Shown piece after piece: positions 54,839-63,365 of a DNA stretch of 64,000 nt. Position numbers and translations under genes: made by a program. Where the stretch lies: positions 611,270 to 675,269 of the forward strand of contig NZ_JAHYSS010000005.1 in NCBI RefSeq assembly GCF_019802255.1, given 5' to 3'. Source of the stretch: Pedobacter polysacchareus (GTDB taxonomy: Bacteria; Bacteroidota; Bacteroidia; Sphingobacteriales; Sphingobacteriaceae). A model generated the notes under the pieces. It did not search any database, had not been told where the DNA came from, and was given only the letters and a program-made list of their open reading frames with translations. The number at the start of each line of letters is the position of its first letter. Position 1 is the stretch's first letter.

Positions 54839-55306
54839 TTAAAAAAGATTTTGACCTGCATTTTCTGCATATTGCTTTATAGTGAGATTGCGCTTCATTA
54901 ATAAAGTTTCCATGTATCTCTTTAAAAAGAGATAATCTACAACTTTCCCTAAGATTCCTAATGGGGATACGTAAGAAAAAATATCAATCATATTAGTTCC
55001 CTTGCCTGCTAGTTCGAATTTATGGATATGCTCAAATGATTTGAATGCACCAGAAACCATTTCATCCGTAAATGAATTTGGTTTTTCAAAAGCGGTAACT
55101 TTAGAAGTTAATTCCTGAAAAAAACCAAAGTGTTTTGCTCTCCATGTGACAGATTCTCCCAGTTCTATCAATCCAGACATCCTACCGGCTATTACTCTTT
55201 CCTGGGTTTGTTGTGTAGAGATCTGATGTAAGTCAATACTTCTGGATAGATCAAATACAATAGCGGGTGTAGCTAGAATGAACGTGCTGAGATATAGTGT
55301 AGGCAT
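54839..55306 (-). CDS. SRPBCC-family protein
   Basis: 155 residues from the ATG at 55306 (MPTLYLSTFILATPAIVFDLSRSIDLH, the usual family opening); an ATG at 55312 adds only two residues. WRAKHFGFFQELTSKVTAFEKP and the closing YMETLLMKRN are typical of this SRPBCC subfamily. The fold binds small hydrophobic ligands; function unknown. Its start codon abuts the broken 5' end of an oppositely oriented MFS gene, so its native promoter has probably been lost or replaced. Confidence 0.85.
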   Translation of the reverse strand: MPTLYLSTFILATPAIVFDLSRSIDLHQISTQQTQERVIAGRMSGLIELGESVTWRAKHFGFFQELTSKVTAFEKPNSFTDEMVSGAFKSFEHIHKFELAGKGTNMIDIFSYVSPLGILGKVVDYLFLKRYMETLLMKRNLTIKQYAENAGQNLF

Positions 55307-55308
55307 GA

Positions 55309-56495
55309 GCACTGCTCAATTATATGGATAGGCAGATGTTATCTACAATGAAACCGTCAATGCAGCTGGATATAGCAGAACTGCAATCTGCCACTAATTT
55401 CGGCTATTTAATGGCTGTATTTTTATGGGTATACGGATTTATGAGCCCCATTTCAGGAATTATTGCAGATAAACTTAATCGCAAATGGCTTATTATCGGA
55501 AGTTTGTTTGGTCAGCGGTTACTTTTGCGATGGCTTATGCAACTAACTTTAATCAATTGTATGTACTCAGAGCTGTTATGGGGCTGAGTGAGGCTTTATA
55601 TTTACCTGCCGGCTTGTCATTAATCGCAGACTTTCATGGGACTAAGACGAGGTCTCTTGCAATAGGTATCCATATGACTGGTTTATATATGGGGCAGGCA
55701 CTGGGTGGTTTCGGAGCTACCATTGCATCAGCATATTCATGGCAGCAGACATTTCATACCTTTGGATTGATAGGGATATTGTATGCGTTGGTTTTAATTT
55801 TTTTCTTAAAAGAGAAGAAGAGTTTTGTTGCAGATTCTGGATCAGAAGATTTCATTCCATTGGGAATTAAAACTTCTTTATTTAAAGGTATTGGGTTGTT
55901 GCTTAGTAACGTTGCTTTCTGGGTGATCCTGTTTTATTTTGCTATTCCCAGCTTGCCGGGATGGGCGGTTAAAAACTGGTTACCTACATTGTTTGCAGAA
56001 ACATTAAATATTGATATGGCAACTGCTGGGCCTTTTTCTACTGTTGCCATAGCGACTTCTTCCTTTTTAGGGGTAATCTTAGGTGGGCTCTTGTCCGACA
56101 GATGGGTACAAAAGAATCTGAGAGGAAGAATATATACCAGTGCAATAGGTCTTTCATTAACCATCCCAGCATTGCTCTTAATTGGTTATGGGCACACGTT
56201 TTTTCATGTAGTAGGTGCGGCTGTTTGCTTTGGTTTTGGGTTTGGCATGTTTGATGCCAACAACATGCCCATCTTATGCCAGTTTGTATCGGCTAAGTAT
56301 AGGGCTACTGCTTATGGTTTGATGAACATGGTAGGCGTATTTTCTGGTGCGCTTATCACGGATGTATTGGGGAAATATAGCGAAGCAGGTACCTTGGCTG
56401 AAGGTTTTGTTATGTTAGCCGGAATGGTTGCGATGGCATTGGTTGTTCAGCTTTATTTTCTTCGGCCCAAACAGAATGATTTTACGGATGAATAA
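55309..56495 (+). pseudogene. Decayed MFS transporter (sialic-acid/hexuronate type), 5' truncated and frameshifted
   Basis: The reading frame starts within a conserved block: codons before the ATG at 55324 still read ALLNY ahead of MDRQMLSTMKPSM, then an in-frame TGA (55306-55308) cuts off the first membrane helix. A second lesion is a one-base deletion in the T-run at 55503-55505: the frame from 55324 reads KWLIIGSLF, and the +1 frame continues VWSAVTFAMAYATNFNQLYVLRAVMGLSEAL to 56495. The rest is a normal ACS-type MFS body. It lies 48 bp before a sialidase, suggesting NanT-like sialic-acid import. Probably not functional unless the frameshift is a sequencing error. Confidence 0.85.
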
Positions 56496-56543
56496 AAATG
56501 ATCACAGATTAATAATAGATTTATAACACATACAAAAGAAAAA

Positions 56544-57710
56544 ATGAACAGAATTACAATTATTTTATTAGCATTACTATTTTGCTTAAAGCTTAGCGCC
56601 CAGCAAAAGAATACCCCTGTATTTGTTTCAGGAAAAGAAGGATATAAGAGCTTCCGTATCCCCGCAATTGTAAATTTACCAAACGGCACCTTATTGGCCT
56701 TTTGTGAAGGCAGAGTGAACGATTCAGGTGATTTTGGAGATATTGATATTGTCATGAAGAAAAGCACGGATAATGGCAAAACCTGGTCTGACTTACAGGT
56801 AGTTGCAGAATTTGGGCACCTGCAATTGTGTAATCCAGCTCCGGTGGTGGATCTGACTGATCCAAGGTTCCCTAAAGGTAGAATTTTCCTGTTTTATAAT
56901 ACTGGTACACAGAGTGAAGGCGATGTCATAAACGGGAAAGGAATTAAACTGTGTATGTATAAAACTTCTACAGATGGCGGTCAAACCTGGTCTGATCAGG
57001 TGGATATTACCAGTCAGGTGCATCGCCCTAAGCAACCTTTGATAAGTCCAGCATATAATTTTGATGAAGATTGGAGGTATTATGCAAATACTCCTGGGCA
57101 TGGGATGCAGTTCCAGTCTGGAAAATACAAGGGTAGAATTTTTATAGCGGCGAACCATACTGCCGGAGATAGGAAAGCCGGAGCTGGTCATTATGTAGCC
57201 CATGGTTATTATAGCGACGACCATGGTAAAACATTCAAACTTGGCAATAGCTTAAATCTTCCTGGAAGTAATGAGTCTATGGCCGCTGAGCTTTCTGATA
57301 GCAGATTAATGATGAATAGCCGCAATCAGAATGGCGACAAAAGGGAAAGGATTGTCTCTATTAGTAGTGACGGGGGAGCAAGCTGGGATACCACTTATTT
57401 TGATCCTAATTTAATAGATCCGGTTTGTCAGGGTAGTATTTTAAATATAGGTACTAAAAAAGGTAAAAATATACTGGCATTCTGTAACGCAGCAGATACC
57501 AAACGTCGGGACAACCTCATGCTTCGTGTTAGTTTTGATGAAGGAAAAACCTGGCAGGTAAATATTCCAGTTTATAAAGGGGAAGGTAAGGCTAATGTTT
57601 CTTATGCCGCTTATTCTGATTTGGTTAAGCTTAGCAGCAAGAAGATCGGAGTTTTGTTTGAAAAGGATGATTATTCAGAAATTGTATTTTCAGCGATCCA
57701 ATGGAAATAA
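56544..57710 (+). CDS. nanH: Exo-alpha-sialidase (GH33)
   Basis: 388 residues with signal peptide ending near KLSAQ. The arginine-triad region starts with FRIP (R38) in YKSFRIPAIVNLPNG. Four Asp boxes (SxDxGxTW) are present: STDNGKTW, STDGGQTW, SSDGGASW and SFDEGKTW; a fifth, YSDDHGKTF, is degenerate. It releases terminal sialic acid from host glycans. It is intact although the neighbouring transporter is not, and no nanA/nanE genes are in the window. Confidence 0.93.
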   Translation: MNRITIILLALLFCLKLSAQQKNTPVFVSGKEGYKSFRIPAIVNLPNGTLLAFCEGRVNDSGDFGDIDIVMKKSTDNGKTWSDLQVVAEFGHLQLCNPAPVVDLTDPRFPKGRIFLFYNTGTQSEGDVINGKGIKLCMYKTSTDGGQTWSDQVDITSQVHRPKQPLISPAYNFDEDWRYYANTPGHGMQFQSGKYKGRIFIAANHTAGDRKAGAGHYVAHGYYSDDHGKTFKLGNSLNLPGSNESMAAELSDSRLMMNSRNQNGDKRERIVSISSDGGASWDTTYFDPNLIDPVCQGSILNIGTKKGKNILAFCNAADTKRRDNLMLRVSFDEGKTWQVNIPVYKGEGKANVSYAAYSDLVKLSSKKIGVLFEKDDYSEIVFSAIQWK

Positions 57711-58130
57711 TTAGAAAGTATTTATTTTTTGTTTTTTATTCGCATGAATTGTACTGGTAATTACACTAGGTTATTGACTAATAATGCAAGATTCGATCTT
57801 TGGAACGGAAGCTTTAACATAGTTAAACCGGTAGTCATTGTTTTGTATACTCCTGTAACGAAAAACAAGTAATATCGCATAATAAAGCCTAGAAAACTTT
57901 TTGACTAAAAACGAAACCCTGCAAATCAATTGATTTGCAGGGTTTTGATTGTCTTTTTTGTTGCTATTTCTAGTGATCCCGCTGGGATTCACACCTTTGT
58001 AAAAATCAACGGTTATTCATTATCTGGGAGGTTTTGGAATTGGCACTAACCGAATCACTCACCTTTAATTTGTACGTTTTTGCTGCAAATGCTATATTTT
58101 AAATATACATAAAATGTGATAATAACTGAG
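57711..58130. other. Non-coding boundary region with large palindrome and tRNA-like segment
   Basis: 420 bp. A perfect 32-bp palindrome occupies 57914-57945 (ends AAACCCTGC/GCAGGGTTT), followed by a T-rich tract, so it is probably the sialidase terminator. At about 57972-57998, read leftward, GGTGTGAATCCCAGCGGGA resembles a degenerate T-arm and acceptor 3' strand of a tRNA. CTAACCGAATCACTCA at 58046-58061 has a 14/16 direct copy at 63868-63883. The AT-rich island of orphan genes begins after this point. Confidence 0.5.
57914..57945. terminator. Perfect 32-bp palindrome, terminator
   Basis: Every base from 57914 to 57945 pairs with its mirror position, giving a 16-bp stem if extruded (realistically about 14 bp plus a 4-base loop). 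On the right it is followed by a T-run and TGATTGTCTTTTTTG. It lies about 200 bp after the sialidase stop. Confidence 0.65.
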
Positions 58131-58685
58131 TTAAACTAGTTTTGGTTGTTTTGGAGATGCTGCTGTTTCGTATTTATAGTGTCTACTATCAAACCACTTC
58201 CACCGATATATTTCAAAGCCTAAATGTTTGTACCCACAGTTAAGTAATACAGGTTCAATCTCTTTGAAGTTGAAATAGCAAAACTGGATAAGTTCTATCT
58301 TTTCATTATTTTTTAGATAAACTATGATTTGTGAAAAACTGCGAATTTTATATGGTATTACAGAGGTGCTAAATCCAATGATATCGTCTTTTGTTATTAA
58401 CCTAGTGGTATTCCTTAAATAATTGATTTCTTTTAAAAAGTCTTTTGTAACGGCAATTTTCTTAGTTTGGAGAAAGAATGATTTTGTAATTACATGACTA
58501 TAGGAATAAAACAATATTAAGCCTAATAGAATAGCACCGATTTCTAGTGGGGAGCGTTCTGTGTCCATAATGCTTAGGACTAAATGGTAGGCAAATATGA
58601 CAGTAATTCCCGATAGAAAAACGCAATAAATCAATCGAAAAATTGGAATTAGGAAGTTAAATTTAGGTTTAAATTCTTGGGACAT
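58131..58685 (-). CDS. Membrane protein with two helices, unrecognised
   Basis: 184 residues. Two N-terminal membrane helices (about 14-38 and 47-66), then a cytosolic domain (about 70-165) rich in Lys, Ile and Phe with ITKDDIIGFSTSVIPYKIRSF and KNNEKIELIQFCYFNFKEIEPVL, a small beta-rich domain of PH-like type. No family assigned. First gene of the AT-rich segment. Confidence 0.65.
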   Translation of the reverse strand: MSQEFKPKFNFLIPIFRLIYCVFLSGITVIFAYHLVLSIMDTERSPLEIGAILLGLILFYSYSHVITKSFFLQTKKIAVTKDFLKEINYLRNTTRLITKDDIIGFSTSVIPYKIRSFSQIIVYLKNNEKIELIQFCYFNFKEIEPVLLNCGYKHLGFEIYRWKWFDSRHYKYETAASPKQPKLV

Positions 58686-58901
58686 TGAGCATTTCTTTAT
58701 TTTGGAGTATCTTTTATTATGAATAGGATGGTAACTTAATTATTAAGCAGAAATTAAAGTAAAAGAATAAAGTAGTTTTTTCTGAGGTGAAGTGCTTGGT
58801 GTTGTTACGTACAAATGTAAATAATTATCTTCTAATGGAAAATTTTGAGGTGAGTGCAGACTTTTTTCAATAGGGATGGTGGTTAGGGTTAATTAAAAAC
58901 A

Positions 58902-59473
58902 ATGGGTAGTAAACAGCCTATATTTTTTATAACAAAACCGGATATTGAATCTATTTTAAAAGAAATAGAAGAAATTTTCGATATTCGATATTTTTTAATG
59001 GGGCTTTTTGATAGTCCTGAAATAATTCATCATAATTCAATATTTGATGACCCAAAAATTGGATTAACATCTTTTGTGATTGGAATCTTATTGATCGGTA
59101 TCTGATTATTCCACAGATTAATGAAGTCGGTATTCGAGTGGTTGATCAAAAAAAAGGAGGAGTAAAATATGCTGTTGATTTACTAATTAATCCCAAAGGA
59201 ATTGAATTGAAACTAGGAGGTATCTATGTTGAGAAGGGTAATATTATCATTGGAGGGAGAATTGGAATAACTTCCGATGATCCTTTTTCAATTAATTTGT
59301 ATAATTCTTTTTCGAAGAAGATTAAGCAGAAATTTAAACGTATCGGCACATCGTATGTTGGAAAAGATGCAGAAGTTAAGCTAAACGCGGGTTGGCATTT
59401 GGTGACAAGTGTTAATTCGATAGAAGCATTTGGCTCATCCAGATCAAGAAATAACGAGGAAAATGAAAGTTGA
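58902..59473 (+). pseudogene. Unrecognised gene split by an apparent one-base deletion
   Basis: The frame from 58902 (MGSKQPIFFITKPDIESILKEIEEIF...GLTSF) stops at 59105. The continuation is in the -1 frame from about 59078 (DWNLIDRYLIIPQINEVGIRVV, then QKKGGVKYAVDLLINPKGIELKLGGIY) to 59473. A GG reduced to G at 59076 (TTTTGTGAT where TTTTGGTGAT would read SFGDW) restores one frame of about 190 residues. The joined product looks like a compact soluble alpha/beta protein, in size and context similar to immunity-type proteins; this is inference. It could be an assembly error. Confidence 0.6.
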
Positions 59474-59782
59474 GTACACATGCACTTACGGGTACTAAAA
59501 GAGAAATATTGACTAATTACATTATGGATATATGATTTAATTACTTGGGTAAATTACACTCAACCTTTAAGAAGTTGGCTCGTAGATCGAATAGCAGTAC
59601 ATAATATTTGAGCCATTATTCTTAGTGGTATCATTATTAAAGAGATAATTCAGAATACTAATTAAATTATGAAATAATTGCATCCTTTACAAAGGGTATT
59701 CTACCTTGTTTTTCGGTTATACTTGCATTTTTAGTTAGGTATAGTAGTAAAATGTTTTTATTAAAATTTAACATGCCTTTTT
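59474..59782. other. AT-rich intergenic stretch
   Basis: 309 bp without an ORF worth reporting. I see no clear hairpin, promoter or repeat. It presumably contains the promoter of the 59783 gene. Confidence 0.4.
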
Positions 59783-61479
59783 ATGAATTATATAGCTGTA
59801 TTAACCTATTCCCAGCAATTTAGCGAGAAACCTCCTAAAGATCCTTTGATCTTTATTCGACCTTACCCAACTGACTTTATCTTATTGAAGCTCTCGAAGA
59901 TTAATGCCATCTTGTTCCAGGAAGGAGATGAGAAAACAGAAAGTATGAAGGTTCTGAAGGAGGTTATATATGTTGATACCTTTATGCAAAAGAAGAATTC
60001 CTGAGGGCGATTATGGATGGCCAACCAGACCACATGGCATTGTTTTCAGCGTCGGCTGTTTCCTTACTAATAAAGACATGCCTGGAGAATTACGTGGAGT
60101 ATATTCCAGATTTGATTGTTAATTCCGCTAAATTATCCAGTGATCTTTTTAAGACACTTTTAATTTTTAATGAGCTGTATTATTCTAGATTTCAGGAACA
60201 TGACTTGGAAAGCTTTCATGGAATGTTTCACCTAGAGATGATTCAGCAGAATCATCTCGGTAAAGGCATTTATGATAAGTTCACTGCTTTGATAAAAATA
60301 GGATTTATTAGCAAGTTTTTATCTGAACATGATCTGGTAAAGGATGAATGTCAGGAATTTTGTAGGTATTATGGTATTAATAATCCGTGGTTGTATGGTA
60401 AGTTCTTTCTGGAAGTTGTTGGCGCACCTTCTAAAAGCGATGAGTTTGTTAAACACGTATTAGACGTTAATGGTATTCCCAAAAGGTTGATTTCAGATTT
60501 TACGCTCGACAAAAATGAGCTTAAAAAGAAAGAAGGATTATCGCTGAATATGGATATAGTGCCTAAACCTTTTTACCTTTTGGGAGATGAACATCCAATT
60601 ATTCTTGACTATAACTATTTTCAGTATGCAATTGAATATGGGGTGTTTTTTTCGTTTTATAACCAAACTTCTTTGAGAAATGGATTAAAGTTCAAAAATT
60701 ATAATGCATTTAAAGGGTTTATCGGCTTGAACTATTTTGAAAAGTTTTTTGTTAGCAAATATATTCATGCAATTTTTAGCGAAAGGAATCAGAAAGTTAT
60801 TAGTGAGGAATTATATCAAGATTTTATTGTTCGTTCATCAGCTGACAATATTTTTATTTTTGAGGTTAAAATGACTGATTTCAATATTAAAAACGTGGAG
60901 GCACTAGATTTTGAAGCTTTTAAAGATTTTATTGATCGAAACTTCTTAACTACCAAATCCTTATCTGGGAAAAATAAAGGAAGTACTCAAATTGTGAAAC
61001 AAATGGGGCATCTATTAAGAGAGGATTCTCCTCTTGTAGGTAAGCTTGGTGTGAAATCAGCTAAAAGGCTGAACATTTATCCTGTTCTGATTTATTCAGA
61101 TAATAATCTTGATATGGCAGGTGTTAACTTGTATGTGAACGAGCGGTTTGAGCAACATGTGAATGGCGTAAAGGGAGGCTTTCAATCAGTTAAGCCTGTG
61201 TTAATGATGAATGTAAATGTACTTGTTGAGTATTTTTGTCTTTTCAAAAGTGATACTGCCGTATTGACTGGCCTAATAGGTGATTATTTCAAAAGTATTG
61301 AGAGTTTAAAAAGAAAATACAATCGCAATAAAGAGCCGGATACATATATTCGGATGAATAAGTCATTTGCCACTTATTTAAATTCCCGTGTCACCAAAGA
61401 TCAGTTGGGTAATAATCTTTCTGAGATGGGTAAGTTTTTTGATCTTAACACCAAAGGTGTCTTTGAATCTGCTTCTTAA
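59783..61479 (+). pseudogene. Large unrecognised gene, two frames joined by a one-base deletion; PD-(D/E)xK-like motif
   Basis: Part one (59783-60004, 73 residues) ends ...VLKEVIYVD and drifts into TFMQKKNS. Part two is open from 59977 in the next frame: YLYAKEEFLRAIMDGQPDHMALFSAS, and then 488 residues from the ATG at 60013. Restoring one T near 59976 (GTTGATTAC) gives a single protein of about 565 residues. The C-terminal half has SSADNIFIFEVKMTDF, which looks like the D...E-x-K centre of a PD-(D/E)xK nuclease. No family was recognised. If two genes, they are separated by 8 bp. Confidence 0.6.
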
Positions 61480-61934
61480 AAGATATGAGTACAAATGCAT
61501 TTCAAAGAGCAAGTGTCTATTAACTAAATGTAAGTATTTGCAGCAAATAAACACGAAATAAAATTAATATTCATGTATCCAACAGGTTCTACTCTGGTAT
61601 AGGTGGAGAGAGGGGAATCGAACCCCTCAAGCCCGCATTTTGGAAAGATAGTATAACCTTGATCTGCACTTCACTAAGCTATCTTGGGGTGGTATTTCAT
61701 GCCAATATCTCCGCTAAGGCTAGTTCAACCGCAAAACCCATGGCTAAAAGAGGGCTTTCCCTCTCTATGCCCCGAAAGAGCGAAAGCCTTCGTTTAGGAA
61801 TGTATAGAAGTATCTTAATGATGCAAATAAGAGTAATATAATATCGTTATCTTGCACTTGCTAATATCAGCTATACCCCATTAACGTTACTAAGCTTATT
61901 CTATTAATAAATGGTTATTTAATTCAAAAAAGTT
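61480..61934. other. Non-coding structured region with tRNA T-arm-like element
   Basis: 455 bp without a convincing gene. On the - strand a T-arm (stem AGGGG, loop TTCGATT, stem CCCCT; + strand 61611-61627) is followed by CTCTCCACC as in the acceptor end of a tRNA or tmRNA. Further hairpins lie upstream in that direction: AAGATAG/CTATCTT (61645-61651, 61679-61685) and AGAGGG/CCCTCT (61749-61754, 61759-61764). I could not fold a whole tRNA or find a tmRNA 5' end. Confidence 0.45.
61602..61627 (-). ncRNA. tRNA/tmRNA 3'-end-like fragment
   Basis: T-stem-loop GGGGTTCGATTCCCC plus CTCTCCACC. The loop TTCGATT has the invariant T-T-C-R-A positions. The acceptor is one base short of a standard CCA end (no A) and no 5' partner is present. 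It may be an attachment-site scar left by an integrative element in a tRNA or ssrA 3' end. Confidence 0.4.
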
Positions 61935-62405
61935 GTGGAAGTAGTTGGAATCAGTTCAGGTATAATCGAGGCGAAAGAACTTAATCATATAAACGCTAGC
62001 TTGGCTAAGTGGGATTTAAGTGCCGTAGAGGGCGAAGCTCTTTTTATTGGTTCTATGCACAGCAAGTATGCTCATGTGAAAATAAAGATGTATGCACCAT
62101 CTGATGATTCTAGTAGGATTATCTGGAATGTACCGGAAACCGAGTTGCCTTTAGAATTCAGGGGTACAATTACCAAAGGACTTGAATTTTTTCTAGGTTA
62201 CTTAGCAGGTATTAAAGGTCAATCTATATCATTAGCCTTCGAGATTAATGATGGAAGTTACCATCCTGTAGATTCGAATTTACTGGGTTTTAATCTTGTG
62301 ACGACACGTGCGATCATTGATTGCTTTGACCCTGATTATTCTAAATTTGATGCTCAACGAATCTTCAGAAAGACATCTTTTAGAGGGCATGATGCTGGAT
62401 TGTAA
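61935..62405 (+). CDS. Stand-alone EF-G domain IV-like protein
   Basis: 156 residues from a GTG start, with an in-frame stop 13 bases upstream and no ATG. The C-terminal two thirds match translation factor EF-G domain IV by pattern: TKGLEFFLGYLAGI, then FEINDGSYHPVDSNLLGFNLVTTRAI, as against the EF-G GSYHxVDSSELAFKLAASxAF. Domain IV of EF-G mimics the tRNA anticodon arm in the decoding centre. No GTPase domain is attached or nearby. Either a functional small protein or a 3' remnant of a larger gene. Confidence 0.6.
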   Translation: MEVVGISSGIIEAKELNHINASLAKWDLSAVEGEALFIGSMHSKYAHVKIKMYAPSDDSSRIIWNVPETELPLEFRGTITKGLEFFLGYLAGIKGQSISLAFEINDGSYHPVDSNLLGFNLVTTRAIIDCFDPDYSKFDAQRIFRKTSFRGHDAGL

Positions 62406-62645
62406 ATTAGTTTATGTTGAAATATTATAATAATGAACTTTGACTAAATCTCCCCTTTCTCCTTGTTAGCACCAAATGAGAGAGGGGAGCATTTAGGATG
62501 CTGTTACCATTGAATTTGTTGATATCGTCTGCAACTTTTCAACATTATTACCGTAATCCTGTCAAGTCTAAACCTTTACTATTCCTTTCAAAATCTTGGA
62601 AAGATCATAATTAATTTAGATAAAAGATATGGTAATGCGCAATAT
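62406..62645. other. Intergenic region with hairpin
   Basis: 240 bp. Soon after the EF-G domain IV-like gene, CTCCCCTTTCTC (62449-62460) and GAGAGAGGGGAG (62479-62490) can form an imperfect GC-rich stem that may be its terminator. Nothing else is recognised. Confidence 0.4.
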
Positions 62646-62912
62646 ATGCATGGTATTTCTGAACAACATATGAATAGGTTCATTCATTCAACAATAACAA
62701 TTCAACGTAAGAAAACTCATATTAAAAATGTTGCATGTGAATTAATGGAATGTCTTGACGGGTTACCTTCACCAACAAATGTAACGCTCAATTTGAAGGA
62801 TTATATGGCTCATTGTGTGGGGGGCATAGAGCATACGGTGAAATTTACAGTAGTCAAGAAGTGTTTTTTAGAATTGAAAAATTTAAATTATTCAAACATG
62901 GAAAAGCAATGA
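62646..62912 (+). CDS. Small unrecognised ORF, first of an overlapping pair
   Basis: 88 residues, basic (IHSTITIQRKKTHIKNVACELMECLDGLPS). No family recognised. Its stop overlaps the next start as ATGA (62909-62912), which supports coupled translation. The downstream frame is also open back to 62759 over this gene's end, so the real boundary between the two is uncertain. Confidence 0.4.
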   Translation: MHGISEQHMNRFIHSTITIQRKKTHIKNVACELMECLDGLPSPTNVTLNLKDYMAHCVGGIEHTVKFTVVKKCFLELKNLNYSNMEKQ

Positions 62913-63316
62913 TTATGAAATGTAAAATTTGTTGTTCTGCTGCTGATTTACCAAGTCTTTTAGCCCTAGGATACAACATAATAACTGAAGAAGATAATCA
63001 CTTTTGGACGGAAACATATGCATTACCTACATATACGGTGAGCAGAGATGCCTATTATCAATTTTCAACTATTCTTAGAACAAAAGGAATTTGGTGCTAC
63101 ATTGGCAACGAGGGGTATACATTGTATATTTCTAATCATCCTACAAGTAGGTATTCGTCTGAAATGATTATCTATAATTCTATGTTTTTTCTTGGTTCTA
63201 TAACGAGGTGTCCTCCATATATGTTTGACAGAATATTCTCAGATAAAGAACAGTGGCTCATGAGCGAATTCTTAACAACTCAGCCGAAACAATTTTTATA
63301 TTTAGCGACTGCTTAA
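62909..63316 (+). CDS. Small unrecognised protein with N-terminal Cys motif
   Basis: 135 residues from the ATG at 62909. It opens MIMKCKICCSAADLPSLLALGYNIITEEDNHFW, a Cys-x2-Cys-Cys cluster followed by a mixed alpha/beta body with ILRTKGIWCYIGNEGYTLYISNHP. The frame stays open upstream to 62759 without an ATG, so a longer form from TTG 62813 is possible but less likely. No function assigned; small size and island context fit an immunity or accessory protein. Confidence 0.5.
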   Translation: MIMKCKICCSAADLPSLLALGYNIITEEDNHFWTETYALPTYTVSRDAYYQFSTILRTKGIWCYIGNEGYTLYISNHPTSRYSSEMIIYNSMFFLGSITRCPPYMFDRIFSDKEQWLMSEFLTTQPKQFLYLATA

Positions 63317-63328
63317 ATTTTAGGTCAG

Positions 63329-63365
63329 AGTGTTTTAAAAGCTTATTCAAGTTTTTAAAACACTC
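63329..63365 (+). terminator. Terminator after the 62909 gene
   Basis: Perfect arms AGTGTTTTAAAA (63329-63340) and TTTTAAAACACT (63354-63365), 13-base loop, 13 bp beyond the stop codon. AT-rich, with only a short T-run (CTTATTT) after it. Confidence 0.55.

Noticed and set aside
59103..59110. Programmed frameshifting as explanation for the split 58902 gene
   Set aside because: No slippery heptamer or downstream pseudoknot is visible at 59070-59080; a simple one-base loss fits better.
61602..61985. Complete tmRNA gene on the - strand
   Set aside because: The T-arm end is present, but no 5' end able to pair with the acceptor, no typical tag ending in LAA followed by a stop, and too little space for the usual pseudoknots after any candidate tag.
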